This document shows positions 35,918 to 44,825 of a stretch of 55,728 nt of DNA, piece after piece. Location: positions 1 through 55,728 of the forward strand of contig JAETNP010000013.1 in NCBI GenBank assembly GCA_021768185.1, given 5' to 3'. Made by a program: the position numbers and the translations under genes. The notes beneath the pieces are model-generated. The model worked only from the letters and a program-made list of their open reading frames with translations, searched no databases and was not told where the DNA came from. The first letter of the stretch is position 1. Each line of letters opens with the position of its first letter. The stretch is from Oscillospiraceae bacterium. Lineage in GTDB: Bacteria; Bacillota; Clostridia; Oscillospirales; Oscillospiraceae.

Positions 35918-37174
35918 TTACCAGATGGCGGTAGCGAAGTAGTCCTCCGGCGTCTCCGCGCGGCGGATCAGCTTCACGGTGCCGTCCTCCCGCAGCAGTA
36001 GCTCAGCGGAACGGAGCTTGCCATTGTAGTTGTATCCCATGGAATGCCCATGGGCGCCGGTGTCGTGAATCACCAGCAGGTCTCCCCGCTCCAGCGCGGG
36101 CATGGGCCGGTCCACGGCAAACTTGTCGCAGTTCTCGCACAGGGACCCGGTCACGTCCACCACCTGGGTGCAGGGTGCGTCCTCCTTCCCGGCGGCGGTG
36201 ATGTGGTGGTAGGCTCCGTAGACGGCGGGGCGCATCAGGTCGGCGGCGCAGGCATCCACCCCCACGTACTCCTTATAGATATGCTTGAAATGGAGCACCC
36301 GGGTCACCAGACACCCGTAGGGCCCGGTCATGAACCGGCCCAGCTCGCCGCAGAGCTTCACGTTCCCCATTCCGGCGGGGACCAGGATCTCCTCATACTT
36401 CTGCCGCACACCCGCGCCGATGAGGGCGATGTCGTTGGCCTCCTCCTCCGGGCGGTAGGGGATGCCGATGCCGCCGGAGAGATTGATATACCGGATATCG
36501 CATCCGGTCTCCTCCTTCAGCTCCACCGCCAGACGGAACAGGATGCCCGCCAACTCAGGGTAGTAGTCGTTGGAGATGGTGTTGGAGGCCAGGAAGCAGT
36601 GGAGGCCGAAGGTTTTCGCGCCCTTGGCCTTGAGGGCCCTGAACGCCTGGGCGATCTGGGGGCGGGTCATGCCGTACTTGGCGTCGCCGGGGGTGTCCAT
36701 GACCTGATGGCCGTCCTTGCTGGCTCCCAGGGTGAACACGCCGCCGGGGTTGTAGCGGCAGAAGATGGTCTCCGGAATGTGTCCAATGGATTCCTCCAGA
36801 AAGTCCACGTGGGTCAGATCGTCCAGATTGATGATTGCACCCAGACGGTCCGCCAGACGGTATTCCTCCGCCAGGGTGTTGTTGGAGGAGAACATGATCT
36901 CCTGCCCGCGAAAGCCGCACTTTTCCGCCAGCATCAGTTCCGTGAGGCTGGAGCAGTCCGCCCCGCAGCCCTCCTCCCGGAAGATCTTCAGGAGGGTGGG
37001 GTTGGGGGTCGCCTTGACAGCGAAATATTCCCGGAACCCGGGGTTCCAGGCAAAGGCGGCGTTCACGCGCCGGGCGTTGGCCCGGATGCCCTTCTCGTCG
37101 TAGAGATGGAAGGGCGTGGGGTAGGTCTTGACGATCTCGTCAAGCTGGGCCTTTGTTACAAAGGGTCTCTTCAT
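35918..37174 (-). CDS. lysA: Diaminopimelate decarboxylase
   Basis: PLP enzyme of the alanine-racemase fold converting meso-diaminopimelate to lysine and CO2. 418 residues with the Schiff-base lysine in YFAVKATPNP (about K54), INLSGGIGIPYRP for phosphate binding, GELGRFMTGPYG, and CENCDKFAVDR with the active-site cysteine region. A related carboxynorspermidine decarboxylase is less likely given length and motifs. GAGGTAA precedes the ATG. It diverges from the small toxin-like gene. Confidence 0.93.
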   Translation of the reverse strand: MKRPFVTKAQLDEIVKTYPTPFHLYDEKGIRANARRVNAAFAWNPGFREYFAVKATPNPTLLKIFREEGCGADCSSLTELMLAEKCGFRGQEIMFSSNNTLAEEYRLADRLGAIINLDDLTHVDFLEESIGHIPETIFCRYNPGGVFTLGASKDGHQVMDTPGDAKYGMTRPQIAQAFRALKAKGAKTFGLHCFLASNTISNDYYPELAGILFRLAVELKEETGCDIRYINLSGGIGIPYRPEEEANDIALIGAGVRQKYEEILVPAGMGNVKLCGELGRFMTGPYGCLVTRVLHFKHIYKEYVGVDACAADLMRPAVYGAYHHITAAGKEDAPCTQVVDVTGSLCENCDKFAVDRPMPALERGDLLVIHDTGAHGHSMGYNYNGKLRSAELLLREDGTVKLIRRAETPEDYFATAIW

Positions 37175-37198
37175 TGGTGTTACCTCAATTCAGTGGGG

Positions 37199-37227
37199 TT
37201 GCGGAAATTGTCAAAGCGTGGTATGCT
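37199..37227 (+). promoter_or_regulatory. Promoter of the small peptide gene
   Basis: TTGCGG (37199-37204), 17-base spacer, TATGCT (37222-37227). The predicted transcript would start near 37234 and carry a leader of about 39 bases. Confidence 0.5.
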
Positions 37228-37272
37228 TCTGTTGCTGCCCTTACATTCTGGCATCAGAAAGGGGGTGAGCAA

Positions 37273-37377
37273 ATGGAACTCATAATAGGCTTTTTGGCAT
37301 CGGTCGCAGCAGGTGTAGCTGCCAACTATATCTGCAAGTGGCTTGACCGGTCCGGCAAAGATCACAAGGGACAGTAA
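37273..37377 (+). CDS. Small hydrophobic peptide, Fst-like type I toxin candidate
   Basis: 34 residues. Residues 2 to about 20 form one hydrophobic helix (ELIIGFLASVAAGVAANYI), followed by CKWLDRSGKDHKGQ, a charged, polar tail. A W-L-D after the membrane helix is a feature of Fst-family toxins, although the family proline is absent. A strong site GGGGGTG lies 5 bases before the ATG. The surroundings, a convergent antisense promoter, a shared terminator and a direct repeat at the start codon, match the organisation of the par locus of plasmid pAD1. Toxicity is inferred, not shown. A holin-like or other membrane micropeptide is the alternative. Confidence 0.75.
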   Translation: MELIIGFLASVAAGVAANYICKWLDRSGKDHKGQ

Positions 37378-37393
37378 GCCCACTCTGGCGAAA

Positions 37394-37430
37394 GGCCCCC
37401 GGAGAGCTGCCACTCTCCGGGGGCCTTTTT
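37394..37430. terminator. Shared terminator hairpin of the toxin-antitoxin locus
   Basis: Perfect 13-bp stem (37394-37406 with 37413-37425), 6-base loop, T5 on the plus side and a shorter TTT on the minus side. It ends the peptide mRNA and, reading the other way, probably the antisense RNA. Confidence 0.85.
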
Positions 37431-37465
37431 GCTGGGGATGAGTTTAATGAAACTCATAACAGGCA
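37394..37465 (-). ncRNA. Predicted antisense antitoxin RNA (RNA II-like)
   Basis: From the minus-strand promoter at 37499-37471 the transcript should begin near 37464 and run leftward to the shared hairpin, about 70 bases. Its first 18 bases are complementary at 16 of 18 positions to 37273-37290, the toxin start region, because 37447-37464 is a direct repeat of that segment (ATGAAACTCATAACAGGC against ATGGAACTCATAATAGGC). An inverted repeat, ATGAGTTT/AAACTCAT (37438-37457), would fold this 5' part into a hairpin. Predicted only; no expression data. Confidence 0.65.
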
Positions 37466-37470
37466 TCTTT

Positions 37471-37499
37471 AGTATACCACGTTCCCGCGCTGTTGACAA
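37471..37499 (-). promoter_or_regulatory. Promoter of the antisense RNA
   Basis: On the minus strand TTGTCA (37499-37494), exactly 17 bases, TATACT (37476-37471). It is stronger than the peptide promoter, as expected for an antitoxin RNA. Confidence 0.7.
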
Positions 37500-37536
37500 G
37501 AGAAAATTTCATTTTCTCCACCCGGAGTATATGCAA

Positions 37537-38931
<1,395 letters not shown>

Positions 38932-39149
38932 ATCATTTCACCTGCGTTTCATTAAATTGGTGTAAAAATCCAGATTAGGTGTATTATACCGCGTCAACCT
39001 GCGTTTTACAAGGGGATCTTATCGGTTTTTTCGCCATCCGCACAGTCAATTTCCCCAAAAAAAGCGGGGCGTTTCCGGTCTCCCCCCGGCAAACCGCCCG
39101 TTAGACCGCCCACAGGAAAATTTATGTATACTTTTCGTAAAAGCTGTGG

Positions 39150-39451
39150 TATACTATATCAAATGGTTCTCTGCGCAGGCGCTGCGCGGGACCCCCTTTT
39201 TCTGTTTTTCCCAGGCCGCTGCGGGCGGGCCTGTGATAAAAATAATTCGTACCTGCGTTCCCAACAAGCCGTCTTACGCGGCTGCCGGGGAAGGACGGTA
39301 CGCGAAAAGTGATCCGGTGCAAAACGGGCAGCGGCCCCCGGTTGACCCACGATGTGAGGTGCGGTCAAAAAACGGGTGCCCTTCCCGTCTGTTCGTGTTG
39401 CGCTTTTCACCAACCTTTCTACATCAAATGAACAAAAAGGAGACATTTATC
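39150..39451 (+). ncRNA. Structured leader or small RNA upstream of RNase J
   Basis: The 520-base gap before rnj contains nested complementary arms: GGCCGCTGC 39214-39222 with GCAGCGGCC 39328-39336; CGTACC 39248-39253 with GGTACG 39297-39302; TTCCC 39258-39262 with GGGAA 39288-39292; AGCCG 39267-39271 with CGGCT 39279-39283. A further TTGACC/GGTCAA hairpin lies at 39342-39368. A possible -10, TATACT, sits at 39150-39155 with no good -35. The long rod with a large central bubble is compatible with an autoregulatory leader or with a 6S-like RNA; I cannot decide between them. 38932-39120 shows nothing else. Confidence 0.5.
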
Positions 39452-41107
39452 TTGGCAGAAAAAATGAAAATCATTCCCCTTGGCGGCCTTAACGAGGTCG
39501 GCAAGAACATGACGGTCTATGAACACGGCGGCGAGATCATTGTGGTGGACTGCGGCATGGGGTTCCCCGACGGGGACATGTACGGCATTGATCTGGTGAT
39601 CCCCGACGTGACGTATCTGGTGAAGAACAAGGGGCGCATCCGGGGCCTCTTTATTACCCACGGACACGAGGACCATATCGGGGCCATCCCCTACATCCTC
39701 AAGCAGGTGAACATGCCGGTGTACTGCACCCGGCTCACCGCCGGGCTTATCAAGCTGAAGCTGGAGGAGCACGGCCTTCTCAAGCAGACCAAGCTCATCA
39801 CCGTGGAGGCCGGAGAGATGATACGGGTGGGCAAGTTCTACGTGGAATTCATCCACGTCAACCACTCCATCGCCGACTCGGTGGCTTTCGCCATCCACAC
39901 CAGCATGGGCGTGCTCATCCACACCGGGGACTTTAAAATCGACTCTACCCCCATCGACGGGGACGTCATCGACCTGGGGCGCTTCGGCGAGCTGGGCAAG
40001 GAAGGCGTGCTGGCCCTGCTGGCGGACTCCACCAATGTGGAGCGCCCGGGCTACACCATGAGCGAATCCATCGTGGGCCGGACCTTCGACCGGCTGTTCA
40101 CAGGGTGCAAGCAGCGGATCATCGTTACCACCTTCGCCTCCAACGTCCACCGGATCCAGCAGGTCATCGACGCGGCGGCCGCCTGCGGGCGGAAGGTGGC
40201 CGTGTCCGGGCGCAGCATGGAGAATATCATGAAGGTGGCCACGGAGCTGGGGTACATGAAGCTGCCCAAGAACACGCTGGTGGACCTGAACAAGATCAAG
40301 TCCCTGCCTCTGGAGCAGCAGGTCCTGGTGACCACCGGCAGCCAGGGGGAGGAAATGAGCGCCCTGTACCGCATGGCCTTCTCCCAGCACCGGCAGATCG
40401 ACGTGGGACCCGGGGACCGGGTCATCATCTCCGCCTCCGCCATCCCCGGCAATGAGAAAACCATTGGACGGGTCATCAACGAGCTGTTCCGGAAAGGCGT
40501 GGACGTCATTTACGACCGGTCCGACCCCCTCCACGTATCCGGCCACGCCTGCCAGGAGGAGCTGAAGATCATCCACGCTCTGGTACGGCCCAAGTTCTTT
40601 ATCCCCCTCCACGGGGAGCAGAAAATGCTCCGGCGGCATATGAATCTGGCCATGGAGATGGGCATGAACCGGAAGAACATCGTCCTGGCGGACATCGGCA
40701 GCGTCATTGAGCTGACCACCAAGACCATCAAAATCGCGGAGGCGCCGGCGCCCTCGGGGTCGATCCTGGTGGACGGCAGCGGCGTAGGCGACGTGGGCGC
40801 TGTTGTCCTGCGGGACCGGAAGATCCTGGCCGAGGACGGCATGGTGGTCGTTATTTTGAACATCCAGCATGGACAGCTTTTGAGCGAGCCGGAGATCATT
40901 ACCCGGGGATTTATTTACGTCAAGGAGTCCGAGGACCTGATGCGGGAGCTGACGGAGGTGGCGTCCTCCGCCGCCTTTGCCGCCCTTGGCAAGGGCGGCC
41001 GGGACACCGGCGAGCTGCGCGGGGCGGTAAAGTCTGCTGTCAGCGGGTATCTCTTTAAGCACACCAGGAGGAGTCCTATGGTTATTCCGGTGGTCAACCG
41101 GCTATAG
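39452..41107 (+). CDS. rnj: Ribonuclease J
   Basis: Metallo-beta-lactamase-fold RNase with 5'-3' exo- and endonuclease activity, central to mRNA decay and rRNA maturation in Firmicutes. TTG start at 39452 has AAGGAG 9 bases upstream and gives 551 residues, the usual size; ATG 39428 in frame lies ahead of that site. Metal-binding motif THGHEDHIG is near residue 70. Later come GDFKIDSTPIDG (about 155-166), HVSGHACQEELK, and FIPLHGEQKML, the beta-CASP parts. The C-terminal domain is present. The ORF stays open upstream through the leader by chance. Confidence 0.95.
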   Translation: MAEKMKIIPLGGLNEVGKNMTVYEHGGEIIVVDCGMGFPDGDMYGIDLVIPDVTYLVKNKGRIRGLFITHGHEDHIGAIPYILKQVNMPVYCTRLTAGLIKLKLEEHGLLKQTKLITVEAGEMIRVGKFYVEFIHVNHSIADSVAFAIHTSMGVLIHTGDFKIDSTPIDGDVIDLGRFGELGKEGVLALLADSTNVERPGYTMSESIVGRTFDRLFTGCKQRIIVTTFASNVHRIQQVIDAAAACGRKVAVSGRSMENIMKVATELGYMKLPKNTLVDLNKIKSLPLEQQVLVTTGSQGEEMSALYRMAFSQHRQIDVGPGDRVIISASAIPGNEKTIGRVINELFRKGVDVIYDRSDPLHVSGHACQEELKIIHALVRPKFFIPLHGEQKMLRRHMNLAMEMGMNRKNIVLADIGSVIELTTKTIKIAEAPAPSGSILVDGSGVGDVGAVVLRDRKILAEDGMVVVILNIQHGQLLSEPEIITRGFIYVKESEDLMRELTEVASSAAFAALGKGGRDTGELRGAVKSAVSGYLFKHTRRSPMVIPVVNRL

Positions 41108-41114
41108 GTTCTCT

Positions 41115-41737
41115 GCCGCGCTCCGCGCGGCACGATACTGGTTTCTATTTGCCACCCCGGGGGCTTCTCGCCCCCGGACTCCTCGGGTACTTTTTGTGTG
41201 AACAAAAAGTACCCAAAAAGTCACTTAAACCTGCGGTTTAAGAATCCCTTCTCGGTCCCGCCTGTTCGGCGGGACCTCGGCGAGGGGGTTTGCGATGGTT
41301 CGGTGGAGATGAAGAGCTGCGGTGCCGCGTGAACTTCCGGTCCTTCGGGCATCTGATCTGGTGGACTGGTACTTGTAGGACTCCGGCTCGCCGCCCGTTC
41401 CATGCGATACCCCCTGCAAGGGGGATTCGTCCTAACGGAACATCTTTCCCCAAAGCACTCTCCGCAGGGACCCTCGTGCCGCGTGCCGCGCGGCAACCAG
41501 CAGTATCGATAGAACCGTGCGCAGAAGTAAGCACCGGCATCGGCTAAGTGCACCAACCATAGACTTAAAATCTAAAGGTCGTAGCGAAAATAATCACCCC
41601 CATCATTCAGGAGGATTCTTAAGGAACGTAGTTCCTTAAGCGACCTTTTGCTTCTTTTCGTTCGTACGAAAAGAAGGCCCCGCCCGGCAGGGCGAATCTA
41701 AACGATAGATTAAAGCAGGACCGCCGCACAGCGGCGG
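41115..41737. repeat. Element F: complete palindrome-ended element between rnj and mgtE
   Basis: Begins 7 bases after the rnj stop. Left end: GCCGCGC/GCGCGGC (41115-41131), CCGGGGGC-type hairpin, GGGTACTTTTTG/CAAAAAGTACCC, CTTAAACC/GGTTTAAG (41224-41242). Right end, inverted: CTTAAGGAA/TTCCTTAAG (41618-41640), an unusual CTTCTTTTCG hairpin in place of TACTTTT, CGCCC/GGGCG, and CCGCCGC/GCGGCGG (41721-41737). The interior is R2 then L2, both reverse-complemented, so it is element E flipped. A further GGCGGCGC/GCGCCGCC hairpin at 41765-41783 precedes mgtE. Confidence 0.85.
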
Positions 41738-41806
41738 CAAGAAACTCTACAGAAGAAAAGCGGAGGCGGCGCGCAGCGCCGCCGGGATCGGAAAGGAGGA
41801 ACCCCC

Positions 41807-43186
41807 ATGTTGGATTTGGAAAACAGCCGGATCATGGAAGAAATTGAAACCCTTTCTTCCCGAAAGCGATGGCAGGAAATCCGAGACATGCTCCTCCTCT
41901 TCGAGCCCGCCGACACCGCCGCCATTCTCGCTGAGCTGCCGGAGGATCGGCTCCCCTTGATCTACCGCCTCCTCCCCAAGGAGCTGGCCGCTGAGGTCTT
42001 CGTGGAGATGGAACCGGAGGAGCAGGAGCTGCTGATCCGCTCCTTCTCCGATACGGAATTGAAGGAAGTGCTGGACGAGCTGTACGTGGACGACACGGTG
42101 GACCTCATCGAGGAAATGCCCGCCTCCGTGGTCAAGCGCATCCTCCGGCACGCCGACCCGGAAACCCGGCGCAGCGTCAATGAAATCCTCAAATACCCCG
42201 AGGACTCCGCCGGGTCCATCATGACCACTGAGTTCGTGGACCTGAAACGGGACATGACCGTCGAGGACGCCCTCAAGCGCATCCGGCGCACCGGTATCGA
42301 CAAGGAGACTATCAACATCTGCTATGTCACCGACCCCAGCAGGAGGCTGCTGGGTCTGGTGTCCATCCGGACGCTGCTGCTGGCGGACCAGGAGGATATT
42401 ATCGAGGATATCATGGAGACCAACGTGGTCTCCGCCACCACCATGGAGGACAAGGAGGACGTGGCCCAGGACCTGAGCAAGTACGACTTCCTGGCCATGC
42501 CCGTGGTGGACAAGGAACAACGTCTGGTGGGCATTGTCACCATCGACGACGCCATCGACGTTATGGAGGAGGAAGCCACAGAGGACTTCGAGCTGATGGC
42601 CGCCATTACGCCCACGGACAAGCCCTACCTGCGGGCCGGGGTGTGGGATACGGTGAAAAGCCGCCTGCCCTGGCTCATGCTGCTGATGCTGTCGGCCACC
42701 TTTACCGGAGTGGTCATCTCCAGCTTCGAGGATTCCCTGGCGGCCTGCTCTGTACTCATTGGGTTTATTCCCATGCTCATGGGAACGGGTGGCAACTGCG
42801 GCAACCAGTCCAGCGTAGCCGTCATCCGCGGGCTGAGCCTGAACGAGATCGACTTCAGCGACCTTTTCAGCGTGGTTTGGAAAGAGAGCCGGGTAGCCCT
42901 GCTGTGCGGAGTACTGCTGGCGGCAGGAAATTTCGTCAAGCTGCTGCTGGTGGACCGGCTGCTGCTGCATAACAGTGAGGTGACAGCCCTAGTGGCCCTG
43001 GTGATCTGTCTGACGCTGGTGTGCACGGTGTTCTGCGCCAAGGTGGTGGGGTGCCTCCTGCCTCTGCTGGCGGAAAAGATCGGACTGGATCCGGCGGTGA
43101 TGGCCGCGCCTTTTATCAGCACTATTGTGGACGTGCTGAGCCTGTTGATCTACTTTCAATTCGCCACCCATCTGTTGGGAATATAG
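41807..43186 (+). CDS. mgtE: Magnesium transporter MgtE
   Basis: Mg2+ channel of 459 residues: N-terminal helical superhelix (about 1-130, cytoplasmic), two CBS domains (about 130-255) that sense Mg2+ and gate the pore, a connecting helix, then five membrane segments (about 285-455). LMGTGGNCGNQSS (near 325-337) is a family hallmark at the pore. AAAGGAGG precedes the ATG. No M-box riboswitch is visible; the upstream region is element F. Confidence 0.95.
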   Translation: MLDLENSRIMEEIETLSSRKRWQEIRDMLLLFEPADTAAILAELPEDRLPLIYRLLPKELAAEVFVEMEPEEQELLIRSFSDTELKEVLDELYVDDTVDLIEEMPASVVKRILRHADPETRRSVNEILKYPEDSAGSIMTTEFVDLKRDMTVEDALKRIRRTGIDKETINICYVTDPSRRLLGLVSIRTLLLADQEDIIEDIMETNVVSATTMEDKEDVAQDLSKYDFLAMPVVDKEQRLVGIVTIDDAIDVMEEEATEDFELMAAITPTDKPYLRAGVWDTVKSRLPWLMLLMLSATFTGVVISSFEDSLAACSVLIGFIPMLMGTGGNCGNQSSVAVIRGLSLNEIDFSDLFSVVWKESRVALLCGVLLAAGNFVKLLLVDRLLLHNSEVTALVALVICLTLVCTVFCAKVVGCLLPLLAEKIGLDPAVMAAPFISTIVDVLSLLIYFQFATHLLGI

Positions 43187-43200
43187 ACCATGTGACATGC

Positions 43201-43226
43201 GGCCTCCCCCGTTTTCGGGGGAGGCC
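43201..43226 (+). terminator. Hairpin after mgtE
   Basis: Perfect 11-bp stem GGCCTCCCCCG/CGGGGGAGGCC with a TTTT loop, 14 bases after the stop. No T-run follows, so termination strength is uncertain. Confidence 0.55.
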
Positions 43227-43286
43227 GTAAACCGTTGGGGCACAAGGGCTTCCCAAATGGTCGAGTGGGAAAAACGGCGGTTTTCC

Positions 43287-43315
43287 TTGACTTTTTTCCG
43301 CGCCTGGCCTATGGT
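43287..43315 (+). promoter_or_regulatory. Promoter of the first XRE regulator
   Basis: TTGACT (43287-43292), 17 bases, TATGGT (43310-43315), 48 bases before the start codon. Confidence 0.55.
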
Positions 43316-43363
43316 GAGGGCAGGACTTGCAAGCCGGAAAATATCCTGAAAAGGAGATGTGCC

Positions 43364-44788
43364 ATGGAAAACAAAAAGACCTTTGGGGAGTACATCCGGG
43401 AGCGGCGGAAGGCGCTGTACATGACCCAGAAGGAATTCGCCGAAAAACTGTATGTCACCGAGTCCGCCGTCTCGAAATGGGAGCGGGGCATGAGCTACCC
43501 CGACATCACGCTGCTGCTGGACATCTGCGCCGTGCTGGACGTGACGGAGCATGAGCTGCTCACCGCCAGCGTGGACACCCAGAAGCGCGCCGCCGAGCGT
43601 CTGGCAGAACAATACCAGCGCTTGACGCGGAATTTCTGCGTCTTTATGTGCATTATTTTCGGCGGGGTCCTGCTGGGCTTCGGCATTGCGGCCATCGTCA
43701 ACCACGATCTCTGGCTCCTCCCGATCGCGGCGGCGTCGGTGATGATCGCGGCGTCCCTTACGGTGCTGCCCTTCCTGCTGGCCAGGAACCCGAGCCGTGA
43801 GCCGTACAAATGGGCCGTATCCCTGGGGTGCATGGTGGGCAGCGTGGAGCTGCTGATCCTGCTCTGCTGCCTGCGGTCCGGGTCCATGCCCTGGTTCCCG
43901 ATGGTGGCGCTGTGGGTGCTGTTCGGGAGCTGCCTGGTCATCCTGCCGGCCATTTTGCCCATGCTGCCCCTGCCCGTCTGGTGGCGGGAGCGGAAGGCCA
44001 GCCTGTGTCTGGCGGTGGATACCGTTCTGCTGCTGCTGGCGCTGATCGCCCTTGGTATTGTGTCGGGATACCCACCGTGGTGGTTCCTGATTGCCACAAC
44101 AGCGGTGCCCTTCGGAGCAGGGTTTATCGCGCTGCCGGTTTTCCTGCGGCAAATGCCTCTGCCGGAAAGGCTGCGGCGGTGCAAAGCCTCCCTGTTTCTT
44201 GGCGTTCAGACCGTTCTGCTGCTCCTGATGCTGACAGCCTGCCTTTCAGACGGAGGGGTGGAGTACTGGCCGGCGGTAATGTCCGGCGTGGTTTTAGGGC
44301 TGAGCATCGTATTTCTGCCGGTCCCTCTGCGGCAGCTCCCGCTCACGGAGGGGGTACGGCGGCACAAAGCGCTGGCGTACTTCTCCGTCAATACGGCGCT
44401 GCTGTTCGTTCTGCTGGCCGTCACGACCGGACGGTGGTTCTTCCCCATGAGCATACCTGTCGCGCTGGCGGGACTGACGCTGCCTTGGGGGCTTATGGGG
44501 ATCATCCGGTATCTGCCGGTGAACGGATGGTTCAGGGCGTCGCTGTGCTGTGCGTGGACGGGACTGTGGAGCTGGGTGTTCCCGTGGGTAACGGACAAGA
44601 TCCTGCTCCTGAACGGCTGGCCCAACAGCACGCCTTACCAGCTGAGACTGCCGGTGGACTTCTCCCGGTGGGGAGACCCCCGGACGGTGGGATGGAATAT
44701 TTTCCTGCTGGTGCTGGTTGGACTGGGCGTACTGGCGGTTGGACTGGCGGTGGCCGGGATTTTCCGGAGACGGCAAAGAGCACGATAA
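43364..44788 (+). CDS. XRE-type helix-turn-helix regulator with large membrane domain
   Basis: 474 residues from ATG 43364, with GGAGA before it. Residues 5-65 are an XRE helix-turn-helix (MTQKEFAEKLYVTESAVSKWERG). From about residue 90 onward there are some 10-12 membrane segments in repeated pairs, with recurring LPLP.R motifs (ILPMLPLPVW, LPVPLRQLPLTEG) that suggest internal duplication. A membrane-tied DNA-binding protein of this kind probably senses an envelope signal; ligand and targets are unknown. Confidence 0.8.
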   Translation: MENKKTFGEYIRERRKALYMTQKEFAEKLYVTESAVSKWERGMSYPDITLLLDICAVLDVTEHELLTASVDTQKRAAERLAEQYQRLTRNFCVFMCIIFGGVLLGFGIAAIVNHDLWLLPIAAASVMIAASLTVLPFLLARNPSREPYKWAVSLGCMVGSVELLILLCCLRSGSMPWFPMVALWVLFGSCLVILPAILPMLPLPVWWRERKASLCLAVDTVLLLLALIALGIVSGYPPWWFLIATTAVPFGAGFIALPVFLRQMPLPERLRRCKASLFLGVQTVLLLLMLTACLSDGGVEYWPAVMSGVVLGLSIVFLPVPLRQLPLTEGVRRHKALAYFSVNTALLFVLLAVTTGRWFFPMSIPVALAGLTLPWGLMGIIRYLPVNGWFRASLCCAWTGLWSWVFPWVTDKILLLNGWPNSTPYQLRLPVDFSRWGDPRTVGWNIFLLVLVGLGVLAVGLAVAGIFRRRQRAR

Positions 44789-44793
44789 CAGGA

Positions 44794-44820
44794 AAAGGCG
44801 GGGGCTTGGCCCCCGCCTTT
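44794..44820. terminator. Bidirectional terminator between the two XRE genes
   Basis: 12-bp stem AAAGGCGGGGGC/GCCCCCGCCTTT with a TTG loop, A-run and T-run on both sides. It lies between convergent stops. Confidence 0.88.
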
Positions 44821-44825
44821 GTGCG

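Noticed and set aside
38942..39149. T-box leader for asnS
   Set aside because: No T-box AGGGTGG-type bulge or specifier hairpin was found upstream of asnS.
39150..39451. SRP RNA or RNase P RNA before rnj
   Set aside because: The conserved SRP tetraloop region (GGAAGCAGC type) and the RNase P core blocks are absent.
41738..41806. M-box magnesium riboswitch before mgtE
   Set aside because: The leader holds only short GC hairpins and element F; the conserved M-box core is not visible.
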